Source of the DNA: Lachnospiraceae bacterium Marseille-Q4251
GTDB taxonomy: Bacteria; Bacillota; Clostridia; Lachnospirales; Lachnospiraceae
Reading direction: 5' to 3'
NCBI GenBank assembly: GCA_018223435.1
Contig: JAGTTO010000001.1
Coordinates: 682,001-746,000, forward strand
Length of the DNA stretch: 64,000 nucleotides
Of this stretch, positions 9,479 to 18,773 are shown in pieces. The position numbers and the translations under genes were made by a program. The stretch's first letter is position 1; each line of letters begins with the position of its first letter. A model generated the notes under the pieces. It did no database searches and had not been told where the DNA came from. It saw nothing but the letters and a program-made list of their open reading frames with translations.

Positions 9479-9501
9479 CGACGGTTTTTGCTCTGCTTCT
9501 C

Positions 9502-9530
9502 TTGACAAATGAAAGTCTATTCTTTAGGAT
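9502..9530 (+). promoter_or_regulatory. promoter of the BMP-domain/phosphoesterase pair
   Basis: TTGACA (9502-9507), 17-base spacer, TAGGAT (9525-9530); the ribosome site GGAGG follows and the ATG is at 9560. Confidence 0.65.
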
Positions 9531-9559
9531 AAACATAAGAAAACTTTTGGAGGTATACT

Positions 9560-11470
9560 ATGGCTAGAGAAGATTACCACAACGCGCGTGTGGCAGGCCG
9601 CAAGGCGTACCGGGCCGATGTACAGGCCGGCCGCTATCCCTACCTGCCCGCCCTGGATGATATGATATCTTATTCCGAAACCCAGGGAGAATACCCCTTA
9701 GGCCGGGTGGACATTCCCTTAAATCTTATTGTCGGAACAAAAACCGCCGGCCGGCAGAAAGCCTTTGCCAGCAACTTCATGCCCCTTCTGGGAGAAAATA
9801 CCGAGTTCGGCATGAAATGGGCTACCCTCTACGACTCCCAGTTAAACGAGGGCATCCGGGACCCCATCAAAGCCTACGAATTCATGAATAAATTCTATGT
9901 AGAGGAAGGAAACAAGCGTGTCAGCGTCATGCGGGCCGTAGACGCCGCCTATATCCCGGCTATCGTTACCCGGATCCTTCCCAAACGGACCGAGGAAAAA
10001 GACAACCTGATTTATTACGAATTTGTCGATTTCTATAATGTAGCCCACACCAACGAGATCTGGTTCAGCCAGTTGGGAAGCTTTCCTGCTCTCATCCAGG
10101 CCATCGGAAAGAAGCCCGGAGAGCCCTGGTCCGATGAGTTCCGCCGGGATTTCTTTTCCCTCTATAATACCTTCTCCGAATATTTCCTGGCAAAGGGCGG
10201 CGAAAAGCTCCCTGTGACCATCGCCGATGCCTTCCTCAAATATCTGGAAATCTACGATTACGAGGATATCCTGAAAAAGAGTCCCGCTGAGGTCAAGGAA
10301 GATGTCAACCGGCTCTGGGATGAGTTTTCCGTTACCGGTGATGAAGGCTCTGCCCTGGTAAAAGACACCGGGGACGCCACCACCACCTCGAAGGGTCTCT
10401 TAAGCCTGACCCGCCTCTTCTCCGGCAGAACCCAGAAAGTCAAGATTGCTTTCTTAAACGAGAAGACCAGCGAGACTTCCAGCTGGACCTACAGCCATGA
10501 GCTGGGCCGCCTGTATCTCGAAGAGACCTATCCCAACAACGTAGAGACCTTCCACATCGACAACCTGGAGGAGGGCGAGAGCGCCGAGAAAGCCATCGAG
10601 TCCGCGATCCAGCTGGGCAGCGATATCATTTTCACCACCTCCCCCTGCCTCATCAAATCCAGTGTCCGGGCAGCTGTGGCTCACCCCAACGTGATTATCC
10701 TGAACTGCTCCCTGAATCAGTTCTACCACTCGCTTCGCACCTACTACGGCAGAATGTACGAAGCCAAATTCCTCATGGGCGCCATCGCCGCCGCCATGTC
10801 CCAGACGGACCACATCGGCTACCTGGCAGATTACCCCATCTACGGAACCATCGCCAACATCAACGCCTTCGCCATGGGTGCAAAAATGATCAATCCCCGG
10901 GCCATGATCCATTTGGAATGGTCCCGCATCAACCACTGGAGCGGCCGTCACCTCTCCGAGATGGAGGAGGTTCAGGTCATCTCTGGCCAGGATATGATCC
11001 GCCCCGACGCTCCTTCCCGGGAGTTCGGTATTTACAAAAAAGGAAAAGACGGCATCGAGAACATCGCCTCTCCGATGTGGCACTGGGGTAAATTCTACGA
11101 GCAGATCGTCCAGAACGTACTGGACGGCACCTGGAAAAAGACAAAGACAGCCATGAACTACTGGCTTGGCCTTTCCTCCGACGTCATTGATATCGTTTAT
11201 TCCAACAATCTGCCTGTAGGCACCCGCCGGCTTCTGAAATTTCTGGAAGCCTCCATCATCAAAGGCACTCTGGAGCCTTTCTACGGCGTTCTCTATTCCC
11301 AGGACGGCATCGTGCAGAAATCTGAGGATGAAAGCATGACACCGGAGCAGATCGTGACCATGGACTGGCTGGCTGACAACGTTCTCGGAGTGATTCCTAC
11401 CTTCAGCGACCTGACCGATGAGGCCAGGGAACTGGTACTGCTGCAGGGACCCCTGAATACAGAGGAGTAA
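9560..11470 (+). CDS. cytosolic BMP/PnrA-type ligand-binding protein with ParB-like N-terminus
   Basis: 636 residues. The C-terminal half (about 295-600) resembles BMP/PnrA nucleoside-binding proteins of ABC importers (KIAFLNEKTSETSSWTYSHE ... FLMGAIAAAMSQTDHIGYLA). The N-terminal half contains YVEEGNKRVSVMRAVDAAYI, which recalls the ParB/sulfiredoxin fold, and a helical linker. No signal peptide or lipobox is present and no permease is nearby, so the protein should stay in the cytoplasm. It is co-transcribed with the phosphoesterase five bases downstream. A nucleoside sensor is one possibility; this is inference. Confidence 0.75.
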   Translation: MAREDYHNARVAGRKAYRADVQAGRYPYLPALDDMISYSETQGEYPLGRVDIPLNLIVGTKTAGRQKAFASNFMPLLGENTEFGMKWATLYDSQLNEGIRDPIKAYEFMNKFYVEEGNKRVSVMRAVDAAYIPAIVTRILPKRTEEKDNLIYYEFVDFYNVAHTNEIWFSQLGSFPALIQAIGKKPGEPWSDEFRRDFFSLYNTFSEYFLAKGGEKLPVTIADAFLKYLEIYDYEDILKKSPAEVKEDVNRLWDEFSVTGDEGSALVKDTGDATTTSKGLLSLTRLFSGRTQKVKIAFLNEKTSETSSWTYSHELGRLYLEETYPNNVETFHIDNLEEGESAEKAIESAIQLGSDIIFTTSPCLIKSSVRAAVAHPNVIILNCSLNQFYHSLRTYYGRMYEAKFLMGAIAAAMSQTDHIGYLADYPIYGTIANINAFAMGAKMINPRAMIHLEWSRINHWSGRHLSEMEEVQVISGQDMIRPDAPSREFGIYKKGKDGIENIASPMWHWGKFYEQIVQNVLDGTWKKTKTAMNYWLGLSSDVIDIVYSNNLPVGTRRLLKFLEASIIKGTLEPFYGVLYSQDGIVQKSEDESMTPEQIVTMDWLADNVLGVIPTFSDLTDEARELVLLQGPLNTEE

Positions 11471-11475
11471 AATAC

Positions 11476-12120
11476 ATGAGAATTTTAGTGATCGGCGATC
11501 ATGAATCCAAATCCCTCTGGGATTTCTACGAACCTTCCAAACTGGAGGATATCGACCTTATCATCTCCTGCGGAGACTTAAGCCCCCGATACCTTTCTTT
11601 CCTCGTGACAATGGCTCACGCCCCGGTACTCTACATCCACGGAAACCATGACGACAAGTATGAGATGACCCCGCCCGAGGGCTGTATCTGCGTGGACGAT
11701 GATCTCTACGTCTACAATGGAATCCGCATTCTGGGCCTGGGCGGCTCCATGCGTTACCGCTACGGCACACACCAGTACACGGAAAAAGAAATGCGGACCC
11801 GCATCCGGAAGCTCTGGATGAAACTGATCCGCTACAAGGGTTTCGATATCCTCCTGACCCACTCTCCGGCCAAGGATATCAACGACGGCGAGGATCTGCC
11901 CCACCAGGGCTTCGAGTGTTTCCGGACCCTGCTGGAAAAATATAAGCCCAAATATTTTATCCACGGCCATGTTCATATGAGCTACGGTCGAAAGTACAAG
12001 AGAATCGACCATTATCAGGACACCGTGATCATCAATGGTTATGATCAGTATGTCTTTGATTATGAAAATCCTGATTTCTCCTCCGACGTCAGCCGGGCCG
12101 GAACCCATATGAGTAAATAG
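11476..12120 (+). CDS. calcineurin-like metallophosphoesterase
   Basis: 214 residues with the metal-binding motifs of the family in order: GDHE near residue 7, GDLS near 33, GNHD near 56, and HGHVH near 175. It hydrolyses an unknown phosphoester in the cytoplasm. The gene follows the BMP-domain gene by five bases and ends only two bases from the convergent sigE stop, without a visible terminator. Confidence 0.85.
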   Translation: MRILVIGDHESKSLWDFYEPSKLEDIDLIISCGDLSPRYLSFLVTMAHAPVLYIHGNHDDKYEMTPPEGCICVDDDLYVYNGIRILGLGGSMRYRYGTHQYTEKEMRTRIRKLWMKLIRYKGFDILLTHSPAKDINDGEDLPHQGFECFRTLLEKYKPKYFIHGHVHMSYGRKYKRIDHYQDTVIINGYDQYVFDYENPDFSSDVSRAGTHMSK

Positions 12121-12122
12121 TA

Positions 12123-12863
12123 TTAAGAAAAACGGACCATCTCTTTCCGGAGCCGCTTCATGATCTTTTTCTCCAGGCGGGAAATGTAAGACTGTGAGAT
12201 CCCCAGGATATCTGCCACTTCTTTCTGGGTCTTCTCCTCCCCGTCCAGGGAATTGATCCCGAAGCGCAGGGAAACGATGGTCTGTTCTCTTTTGCTGAGC
12301 TTTCTTATGGCCCGGTTCAGAAGACGGTACTCTGCCTCCGTCTCCATATCTTTGTAAATCACATCTTCATCCGTTCCCAGAATATCCGATAAAAGCAGCT
12401 CATTTCCGTCCCAGTCCACATTCAGGGGCTCGTCGATGGAGACCTCCATCCGGGTCTTGCTGTTCCGCCGAAGGTACATGAGGATCTCATTCTCGATGCA
12501 GCGGGAGGCGTATGTGGCAAGCTTGATCTTTTTCTCCGGCACAAAGGTATTGATGGCCTTGATGAGGCCGATCGTCCCGATGGAAATCAGATCCTCCACA
12601 CCCACTCCCGTATTGTCGAATTTTTTCGCTATGTATACCACCAGTCTTAAGTTGTGCTCGATAAGGAGGGATTTGGCTTCCTCGCTGCCTGTCTTTCCCA
12701 GCCGCTCGATGGCGGAGGCTTCCTCGTCCGGCAAAAGAGGCGGAGGCAGGACTTCGCTTCCCCCGATATAGTGGATCTCATTTTCCTTCTGAAAAAGCAC
12801 GGTCTGAAAAGCGGGAACCATGCGAAACTGAAATTTACCCGGCATTGCTACTTTTATCACCAT
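12123..12863 (-). CDS. sigE: sporulation sigma factor E, pro-protein
   Basis: Mother-cell sigma factor, 246 residues. The pro-sequence is visible: the mature start in Bacillus follows a Tyr, and here [12 protein letters not shown] puts the likely SpoIIGA cut near residue 32. Region 2 ([36 protein letters not shown]) and region 4 ([32 protein letters not shown]) are complete. The start ATG has GGAGG nine bases upstream. It follows spoIIGA by 13 bases. The usual next gene, sigG, is not adjacent; a convergent phosphoesterase occupies that place. Confidence 0.97.
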   Translation of the reverse strand: MVIKVAMPGKFQFRMVPAFQTVLFQKENEIHYIGGSEVLPPPLLPDEEASAIERLGKTGSEEAKSLLIEHNLRLVVYIAKKFDNTGVGVEDLISIGTIGLIKAINTFVPEKKIKLATYASRCIENEILMYLRRNSKTRMEVSIDEPLNVDWDGNELLLSDILGTDEDVIYKDMETEAEYRLLNRAIRKLSKREQTIVSLRFGINSLDGEEKTQKEVADILGISQSYISRLEKKIMKRLRKEMVRFS

Positions 12864-12876
12864 TCTCTATTCCCTC

Positions 12877-13659
12877 CTAATCATCGGTCAGCGCGCTGGG
12901 CAGGATCATCTGATATCTGCCTTTGGCGCTCAGCGTTTCTTTACACACTGCCACGATGGGACGGTCGATCTTCTTTTCTTCCCCATCCCTGCTGATAAAA
13001 AGACAGTCCAGACAGATCCCCGGCAGGCAGCCGCTCTGCTTTCCCACCGTCTGATAAGGAATCCACAGGACCTTCGTTTTCTGATTAAAAAGCTCTTTCA
13101 CCGCCTGGTACTCTACCACGGCCACCGGTTTTCCAAAGTATGGGTCCACCAGCCGGTTTCCCGTATCCCGAAGAGCGAAAAGTTTCTTCTGTCTCCCATT
13201 CCAGAAAAGCGTGACTTCCGTAAGATTCTCCGTCTCGTATTTCCACTTCTCCTTCAGGCGCAGGGCAGCGTAAATCAGAGCCGTACCGGCGATGCCGGAA
13301 AGGATCACCGGAAGGGTGAGTCCCAGGCGCAGCACCGGAAGCACTCCTCCCAGGAGAAACGCCATTCCGAAAAAGACAGCCGTACTTCTCAAAAGCCGTT
13401 TTCTCTGCCCGAAGGGAATTTGATAGCTTCCCTTCACCATGAGGAGCGCCATCGCCAGTGCCGCCGGAAAAAGAAGTCCCCCTTCCCCCGGAAAAAGAAA
13501 AAGCAGCAGGCAGCTGCACAGGCCTCCGAAGGCTGCCCCCACCGCCATGCGTCCAAAGCGTATTGGAAGTTTCGCCGCGATTCCCGTCAGGAACAGCAGC
13601 AGAAAATCCAGGCAGAAGTTTTCCAGAAAGAACTCATCCATATAAAGCTCGTAATACAC
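12877..13659 (-). CDS. spoIIGA: sigma-E processing peptidase
   Basis: Membrane aspartic protease that cuts pro-sigma-E. About 260 residues with five hydrophobic segments in the first 140, then a cytosolic domain containing the DTGN catalytic motif (LRDTGNRLVDPY). The start is taken as GTG at 13659, giving MYYELYMDEFFLENF, because AGGGGG lies just upstream and homologues begin this way. That ribosome site lies in one arm of a 12-bp inverted repeat. It forms an operon with sigE, and a Spo0A-type promoter region precedes it. Confidence 0.93.
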   Translation of the reverse strand: MYYELYMDEFFLENFCLDFLLLFLTGIAAKLPIRFGRMAVGAAFGGLCSCLLLFLFPGEGGLLFPAALAMALLMVKGSYQIPFGQRKRLLRSTAVFFGMAFLLGGVLPVLRLGLTLPVILSGIAGTALIYAALRLKEKWKYETENLTEVTLFWNGRQKKLFALRDTGNRLVDPYFGKPVAVVEYQAVKELFNQKTKVLWIPYQTVGKQSGCLPGICLDCLFISRDGEEKKIDRPIVAVCKETLSAKGRYQMILPSALTDD

Positions 13660-13663
13660 AAAA

Positions 13664-13728
13664 CACCCCCTGTATCCCACTGGGCCTTTGCTCTTTCAAG
13701 CAAGATCCATTATAGAATACAGGGGGTG
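13664..13728 (-). promoter_or_regulatory. inverted repeat hiding the spoIIGA ribosome site
   Basis: Arms CACCCCCTGTAT (13664-13675) and ATACAGGGGGTG (13717-13728) are perfect over 12 bp, 41 bases apart. On the minus strand the downstream arm contains the AGGGGG ribosome site of spoIIGA. The upstream arm lies in the -35/-10 spacer of the local promoter, so only RNA reading through from galE would contain both arms and fold. Confidence 0.7.
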
Positions 13729-13741
13729 CATATTTTGTCAT
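13709..13741 (-). promoter_or_regulatory. spoIIGA promoter with 21-bp spacer
   Basis: On the minus strand ATGACA (13741-13736), a 21-base gap and a perfect TATAAT (13714-13709). The Bacillus spoIIG promoter also has an over-long spacer and needs Spo0A~P. The predicted start near 13702 lies between the two arms of the inverted repeat. Confidence 0.6.
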
Positions 13742-13767
13742 AATCAGAAAGCGAATCTGCCATTTTC

Positions 13768-13784
13768 ATCGACAGGATTCGACA
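13768..13784 (-). promoter_or_regulatory. tandem Spo0A boxes upstream of spoIIGA
   Basis: On the minus strand TGTCGAA (13784-13778, perfect 0A box, consensus TGNCGAA) and TGTCGAT (13774-13768, one mismatch) are 10 bp apart, about 27 bp upstream of the -35 box. Confidence 0.6.
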
Positions 13785-13801
13785 GCACTTTGGTATGTAA
13801 A

Positions 13802-14818
13802 TCAGCCAGCGTAACCGTTGGGGTTGTTGCTCTGCCATCTCCAGGAATCGACACACATGCGGTCGATACCGAACTCAGCCTTCCAGCCCAGCTCTCTCTC
13901 TGCCTTGGAAGCGTCGCAGTAGCAGGTAGCGATATCGCCTGCACGGCGCGGTTTAATTTCGTAAGGAAGGGTCTTTCCACAGGCTTTCTCAAATGCATGA
14001 AGCACATCCAGAACGCTGTAGCCCTTACCGGTACCCAGGTTGTAGACGTTGACGCCGCTGCCCGGTGCCAGTTTCTTCAGAGCCTTCACATGGCCTTTTG
14101 CCAGGTCTACGACATGGATATAGTCACGCACACCCGTTCCGTCCGGTGTATTGTAATCGTCACCGAAAACGCCCAGACATTTCAGTTTACCCACAGCTAC
14201 CTGTGCAATGTAGGGAACCAGGTTGTTCGGGATACCCTTCGGATCCTCGCCGATGAGGCCGCTCTCATGAGCACCAATGGGGTTGAAATAGCGGAGAAGC
14301 AGGATGTTCCACTCCGGATCTGCGGTATGAAGATCGGTCAGAACCTGCTCCAGCATGCTCTTGGTACGGCCGTAGGGGTTTGTCACCTCACCCTTCGGAC
14401 ACTCTTCGGTGATGGGTACAAAAGCCGGATCGCCGTATACGGTTGCGGAGGAACTGAAGATCAGGTTCTTCACACCATGATTTCTCATAACATCACAGAG
14501 GTTGAAGGTTCCGGTCATGTTGTTGTGGTAATATTCCAAGGGCTTTGACACGGACTCGCCTACGGCCTTCAGACCCGCAAAATGAATAACAGCGTCAATC
14601 TTCTGCTCGTCAAAGATCTTGTTCATGCCTTCTTTATTCAGCATGTCTTCTTTGTAAAAAATAACTTTCTTGCCGGTGATCTTTTCCACCCGCTCCAGAG
14701 CCTTCTCGCTGGCATTGTAAAGGTTGTCCATGACAACGACCTCATGACCCTCGTTTAAAAGCTCGATGCAGGTATGGCTGCCGATATAACCGGCTCCGCC
14801 TGTTACTAAGATTTTCAT
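13802..14818 (-). CDS. galE: UDP-glucose 4-epimerase
   Basis: Interconverts UDP-glucose and UDP-galactose, NAD-dependent, cytoplasmic. 338 residues, extended SDR fold: [10 protein letters not shown] at 6-15 binds NAD, SSS 132-134 and Y149-x3-K153 form the catalytic set. AGGAGG precedes the ATG. A short hairpin (AAAACGC/GCGTTTT, 14840-14857) lies in its leader. It sits between the ftsZ terminator and the spoIIGA promoter with no terminator of its own, so its transcript probably runs into spoIIGA. Confidence 0.96.
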   Translation of the reverse strand: MKILVTGGAGYIGSHTCIELLNEGHEVVVMDNLYNASEKALERVEKITGKKVIFYKEDMLNKEGMNKIFDEQKIDAVIHFAGLKAVGESVSKPLEYYHNNMTGTFNLCDVMRNHGVKNLIFSSSATVYGDPAFVPITEECPKGEVTNPYGRTKSMLEQVLTDLHTADPEWNILLLRYFNPIGAHESGLIGEDPKGIPNNLVPYIAQVAVGKLKCLGVFGDDYNTPDGTGVRDYIHVVDLAKGHVKALKKLAPGSGVNVYNLGTGKGYSVLDVLHAFEKACGKTLPYEIKPRRAGDIATCYCDASKAERELGWKAEFGIDRMCVDSWRWQSNNPNGYAG

Positions 14819-14869
14819 AGCTGTGTCCTCCTTTTTATAAAAACGCTGCTGCGTTTTGAGCTGTTTACA

Positions 14870-14902
14870 AAAGATGGGACCACAAAATCGGGTCCCATCT
14901 TT
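14870..14902 (-). terminator. terminator of ftsZ
   Basis: A perfect 12-bp stem AAAGATGGGACC/GGTCCCATCTTT with a 9-base loop, eight bases past the ftsZ stop; the minus-strand 3' side continues TTTTG. Confidence 0.8.
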
Positions 14903-14909
14903 CTATTAC

Positions 14910-16118
14910 TTATCTCTTTCTCAGGAAATCCGGGATCTGGATATCTTTCTCCTGGATCTTGCTTTCCGGAGTTCTCAGTCTGTTAAGACCGGGAGCTGCC
15001 GGGGCCGGATTCACGGAAGGTCTCGGCTGGCTGTAGGAAGGAGCCGGGCTCTTTTTCGGGAAAGCGCTGACATTGGCTCTCTCACGGCTCTGGAACGGAT
15101 TGCTGAAGGAAGAAGCGGTGGAAGTACTGTTCACTTTTTGTGTCTCCACACCGGCATTCTGGGCCTCCTCTGTGTGAAGGCCTGTAGCAATAACGGTAAT
15201 GCTTGCTTCATCGGCGTATGTATCATCATACATAGCACCAAAGATGATGTTCGCATCCTCTCCTACCAGTTCCTCTACATAGCTGGCTGCATCGTTGGCA
15301 TCCATCAGGGAGATATCACCGGAAATATTGATGATGACATCGGTAGCGCCCTCGATCGTGGTCTCAAGAAGCGGGCTGGATACGGCCTGTTTCACGGCCT
15401 CCATAGCCTTGTCGTCGCCCTTGGCCTGTCCGATACCGATATGAGCGATACCCTTGTTGGTCATAACGGTCTGTACGTCTGCGAAGTCCAGATTGATAAG
15501 AGCCGGCATATTGATCAGGTCTGTGATACCCTGAACGGCCTGCTGCAGGACTTCGTCTGCTTTCTTTAATGCCTCCGGCATTGTAGTCCGGCGGTCCACG
15601 ATCTCAAGAAGCTTGTCATTGGGGATCACAATCAGAGTGTCCACGTTGGCTTTCAGTCTCTCGATACCTGCAAGAGCATTGCTCATACGGGTCTTTGCCT
15701 CGAAACGGAAGGGCTTGGTCACAACGCCGACGGTCAGGATACCCATATCCTTGGCAAGTCCTGCCACTACCGGAGCAGCTCCGGTTCCGGTTCCGCCGCC
15801 CATACCGCAGGTAACGAATACCATATCGGCACCCTGCATCACCTGTTTGATATCCTCTGTGCTCTCCTGGGCAGCCTGCTCGCCTACTTCCGGCTTTGCT
15901 CCTGCGCCCAGTCCCTTGGTCAGCTTCTCACCGATCTGGATGGTGGTAGGAGCCTTACAGAGCTGAAGTGCCTGCTTATCGGTATTGATTCCGACGAACT
16001 CTACGCCGCCGATGGTCTCGTCAACCATTCTATTTACAGCATTATTGCCTGCTCCGCCGACACCGATGACGATAATCTTAGCAGCAGACTCAGTTTCATT
16101 TGTCATAATTTCTAACAA
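14910..16118 (-). CDS. ftsZ: cell division GTPase FtsZ
   Basis: Tubulin homologue that builds the Z-ring. 402 residues, with the signature [10 protein letters not shown] at 107-116, a GTPase core to about 320, a variable Pro/Ser-rich linker and a conserved C-terminal peptide ending IPDFLRKR. The start is TTG at 16118: AGGAGG lies eight bases before it, while the next ATG (16106) would be 20 bases away. It has its own promoter and terminator. No ftsA is seen between ftsQ and ftsZ. Confidence 0.97.
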   Translation of the reverse strand: MLEIMTNETESAAKIIVIGVGGAGNNAVNRMVDETIGGVEFVGINTDKQALQLCKAPTTIQIGEKLTKGLGAGAKPEVGEQAAQESTEDIKQVMQGADMVFVTCGMGGGTGTGAAPVVAGLAKDMGILTVGVVTKPFRFEAKTRMSNALAGIERLKANVDTLIVIPNDKLLEIVDRRTTMPEALKKADEVLQQAVQGITDLINMPALINLDFADVQTVMTNKGIAHIGIGQAKGDDKAMEAVKQAVSSPLLETTIEGATDVIINISGDISLMDANDAASYVEELVGEDANIIFGAMYDDTYADEASITVIATGLHTEEAQNAGVETQKVNSTSTASSFSNPFQSRERANVSAFPKKSPAPSYSQPRPSVNPAPAAPGLNRLRTPESKIQEKDIQIPDFLRKR

Positions 16119-16236
16119 GGGTATTTCCTCCTTCTCGCGTCTATATACGACCTTTCAGTCTCCTCGCGAACACTGAACAGCATCTTTCTTTCCCGATTAC
16201 AGCATACTACACCCATTGCCGCAATCTTTATCATAT

Positions 16237-16265
16237 ATCATATAGGTTTTTCCCGAAATTATCAA
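16237..16265 (-). promoter_or_regulatory. ftsZ promoter
   Basis: On the minus strand TTGATA (16265-16260), 17 bases, TATGAT (16242-16237). It lies in the 171-base gap after ftsQ and leaves a leader of about 110 bases. Confidence 0.6.
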
Positions 16266-16289
16266 GTATATATTTGAAAAAATTTTTAT

Positions 16290-17324
16290 TTACTGAATGT
16301 AGGCTCCCGTGTAGGGGTCGATATAGCCATAGCCGTCGGTGATGATGTCTCCGTTGCTGTCCACATAATTATAGGAATCCACGTTGTAAGTGACATTTCC
16401 GTTTTTGTCCGTGTAGTAGCGGTTTCCGTCGGCGTCCTCGGCGAAGGTGCCATCAGACTCCTGATAGGTCAGAGCACCGCTGGCCTGGGTGGTATGGGTC
16501 TCCTCGCTGTCGGAATTGTCGGAGCTTCCGGCGATCACATTTCCGTTCTCGTCCGTCTCCGTCTCTCCCGCGGTCTCTGTCTCCGTCTCGGGCGTATCCC
16601 GGTAAGTGACAGACTGGGACTGGCTGGAATAGCTCTCCATATTGAGGTTGCCACTCTTGTCCGCCACGGTGGGAAGAATGGAGGAAAGGACGGAAATCTT
16701 ATCCTCGATCGAGGACTCGTCTCCCATGAGCACATTCAGTTTTCCGAAAATCAGGATCAGCTCGTCCTTCGTGGAATAGCGGATCTCGTCCGGCGTCAGG
16801 CCTTCCTGGTTTAAAAGGTCCGCCACCCGGATCACCGTGTCAAGTTTGTCCGGATCGGTGGCCGTCAGGTTTTTGTAGAGCGTCACCTTATCCAACGTAA
16901 GACCTGTGACTTCCGGCACATTCTCATGAAGCTTCTGGGAATTTTCGATAATAAGGCCTGTCCGGTCAAAATAAACATATTTTCCCTGGGTCCGCACATA
17001 ACCCACGGCCTGTTTCTCATAGACGTGGACCTGAACCTTGAAGGGACTTTCCATCTTCACTTCCACGCTGCTCAAAAAGGGCAGGGCCTTCTCCGCTCTC
17101 GTCTTATCGCTGTATTTCCACATGAGATAAAGGGTGTTCTGGCACAGGCCATCCTGAAGGATAGCCTGCTGGATCTGGGCTGAAGTAAAGGTGTTGTTTC
17201 CGGAAACCGAAATCTCATTTACCCGGAAAAGTCCGAAGACGATCGCTGCCGTCAGGACCAGTACCCCGATGAACCCCCATATCACTTTGCCTTTTCTCTT
17301 CCGTCTTTTATGACTGTTCTTCAT
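16290..17324 (-). CDS. ftsQ: division protein FtsQ/DivIB with long acidic tail
   Basis: Bitopic divisome protein: short basic cytosolic end, one membrane helix (about 14-36), then a POTRA domain (VNEISVSGNNTFTSAQIQQA) and beta domain outside. 344 residues. The tail from about 240 is low-complexity and acidic, with TDENGNVI at 257-264, and ends in Gly/Asn/Asp/Tyr-rich units. The same TDENGNVI string is in the tail of PBP2B in this cluster. GGGGG precedes the ATG. A MITE separates it from murA. Confidence 0.9.
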   Translation of the reverse strand: MKNSHKRRKRKGKVIWGFIGVLVLTAAIVFGLFRVNEISVSGNNTFTSAQIQQAILQDGLCQNTLYLMWKYSDKTRAEKALPFLSSVEVKMESPFKVQVHVYEKQAVGYVRTQGKYVYFDRTGLIIENSQKLHENVPEVTGLTLDKVTLYKNLTATDPDKLDTVIRVADLLNQEGLTPDEIRYSTKDELILIFGKLNVLMGDESSIEDKISVLSSILPTVADKSGNLNMESYSSQSQSVTYRDTPETETETAGETETDENGNVIAGSSDNSDSEETHTTQASGALTYQESDGTFAEDADGNRYYTDKNGNVTYNVDSYNYVDSNGDIITDGYGYIDPYTGAYIQ

Positions 17325-17347
17325 TCTGTCCCCCGTAAGTTTTGCTA

Positions 17348-17500
17348 CAGTGAAAATTAAGTTGCTGATACATTGACAATGGATGCTTTCTTCATCTGCA
17401 AGACGGAGTAATGAGGCGTAGCGGTGGCTATGTCGATTGACGACAACGCAGCAGATAAAAAATCAGACAAGTCAAGGTGTCAGTTACTTAGTTTTCACTG
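17348..17500. mobile_element. MITE, copy 1, in the murA 3' end
   Basis: 153 bp with imperfect inverted ends of about 30 bp: CAGTGAAAATTAAGTTGCTG at the left, and CAGTGAAAACTAAGTAACTG on the other strand at the right. The core (GAGGCGTAGCGGTGGC, then CAACGCAG) is shared with the element inside the HEPN pseudogene at 46.1 kb. It encodes no protein. The right end supplies the last codons and stop of murA. Confidence 0.7.
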
Positions 17501-18749
17501 TGCTGCTCTGCATGCAGGCACCCAGAGCGCCAAGATCTCTCAAAAGATCCTCGTAGCCTCTCTCAATATACCCGTCATCCTGAATCAGTGTGGTTCCCTC
17601 CGCTCCCAGAGCGGCCAGAACCAGAGCAGCCCCTCCCCGGAGCTCTTTCGCCCGGACAAAGGTGCCGTGAAGGGAAGAAACGCCCCGGATCAGGGCCCTG
17701 TTCCCTTTTATCTCAAGATCCGCTCCCATCCGGCGAAGCTGAGCCGCCGTCTGGAAACGTGCTTCAAAAATATTTTCCTCAATCTCGCTTTTTCCCCGGG
17801 CCACGGTCATGGCCGAGAGCAGGGCCGACTGAAGGTCCGTCGGAAAGCCCGGATAAGGGCTGGTTTCCACTCTTCCCGCAGGAAGGAAGGCCTCCCTGGC
17901 ATCGAGAAAAATCCCTCTGGGACTCGTGTGAACCACCGCCCCTGTCTTTTCTATAACCTTCAGGACCTCTGTAAGCGTCCCGGTTTCCGCTCCTTCCAGG
18001 AATACCCGGCCTCTGGTGAGCACTCCTCCGAAAAGATAAGTCCCCGCCACAATCCGGTCCGATGAAAAAATAAATTCGCTGTCCTCCAGGCTGGAAACGC
18101 CCTCGATCCGGATCGTCTCCGTCCCGTCCCCTTCGATCCGCGCTCCTTTTCCCCGAAGGAAACGGCAGAGTTCTGAAATCTCCGGCTCTCTCGCCGCTCC
18201 GGAAAGGACCGTTACGCCCTCCGCCAGTACGGCCGCGAGGATCACATTTTCCGTGGCCCCCACGCTTGGAAAAGGAAGGGAAAACTCCGCCCCGGAAAGC
18301 CTCCTGCAGCTGGCCTTAAGCCCCCGCTCCTCCTCCGTAAAGGTCACTCCCATCTCTGAGAGCATTTTTAAATGAAGGTCGATGGGACGTTTTCCGATGG
18401 TGCAGCCTCCGGGATAGGGAAGACAGGCTTCCCCAAACCTTCCGAGCAGACTTCCCAGAAGGATCACTGAGGAGCGCATCTTTTCCCCGAGGCTTTCCGG
18501 AACCCGGTTTCTGTCAAGTCCCGCGGCATCCAGAATCAGAGCATCTTTTTCCACGGTGACACTGCAGCCCAGGCTTCTCAGTATCTCAAGGGTATAACCC
18601 ACGTCTGTGATCCCCGGACAGTTGTGGAGCACCGTCCTTCCTCTGTGGAGCAATGCTCCGGCCAGAACAGGCAGGGCTCCATTCTTGGAACCCTGGATTT
18701 TCACTGCCCCGTCTAAGGGCCTGCCGCCCCTTACCTCATACCATACCAA
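17484..18749 (-). CDS. murA: UDP-GlcNAc 1-carboxyvinyltransferase
   Basis: First committed step of peptidoglycan synthesis: transfers enolpyruvate from PEP to UDP-GlcNAc in the cytoplasm. 421 residues with SKN at 21-23 and the catalytic Cys116 in GGCTIGKRPIDLH, the fosfomycin target. The start is TTG at 18749 with GGGGG seven bases before it. The last codons (STVKTK and stop) come from the inverted end of a MITE, so the native C-terminus has been replaced. The fold is otherwise complete. Repeat elements lie on both sides, in the middle of the division operon. Confidence 0.94.
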   Translation of the reverse strand: MVWYEVRGGRPLDGAVKIQGSKNGALPVLAGALLHRGRTVLHNCPGITDVGYTLEILRSLGCSVTVEKDALILDAAGLDRNRVPESLGEKMRSSVILLGSLLGRFGEACLPYPGGCTIGKRPIDLHLKMLSEMGVTFTEEERGLKASCRRLSGAEFSLPFPSVGATENVILAAVLAEGVTVLSGAAREPEISELCRFLRGKGARIEGDGTETIRIEGVSSLEDSEFIFSSDRIVAGTYLFGGVLTRGRVFLEGAETGTLTEVLKVIEKTGAVVHTSPRGIFLDAREAFLPAGRVETSPYPGFPTDLQSALLSAMTVARGKSEIEENIFEARFQTAAQLRRMGADLEIKGNRALIRGVSSLHGTFVRAKELRGGAALVLAALGAEGTTLIQDDGYIERGYEDLLRDLGALGACMQSSTVKTK

Positions 18750-18773
18750 AGAACGTCCCCCGCTTTCTTTCCT

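Noticed and set aside
13664..13728. RNA hairpin acting on the spoIIGA mRNA from its own promoter
   Set aside because: The upstream arm precedes the predicted start, so that mRNA cannot form it; only read-through RNA can.
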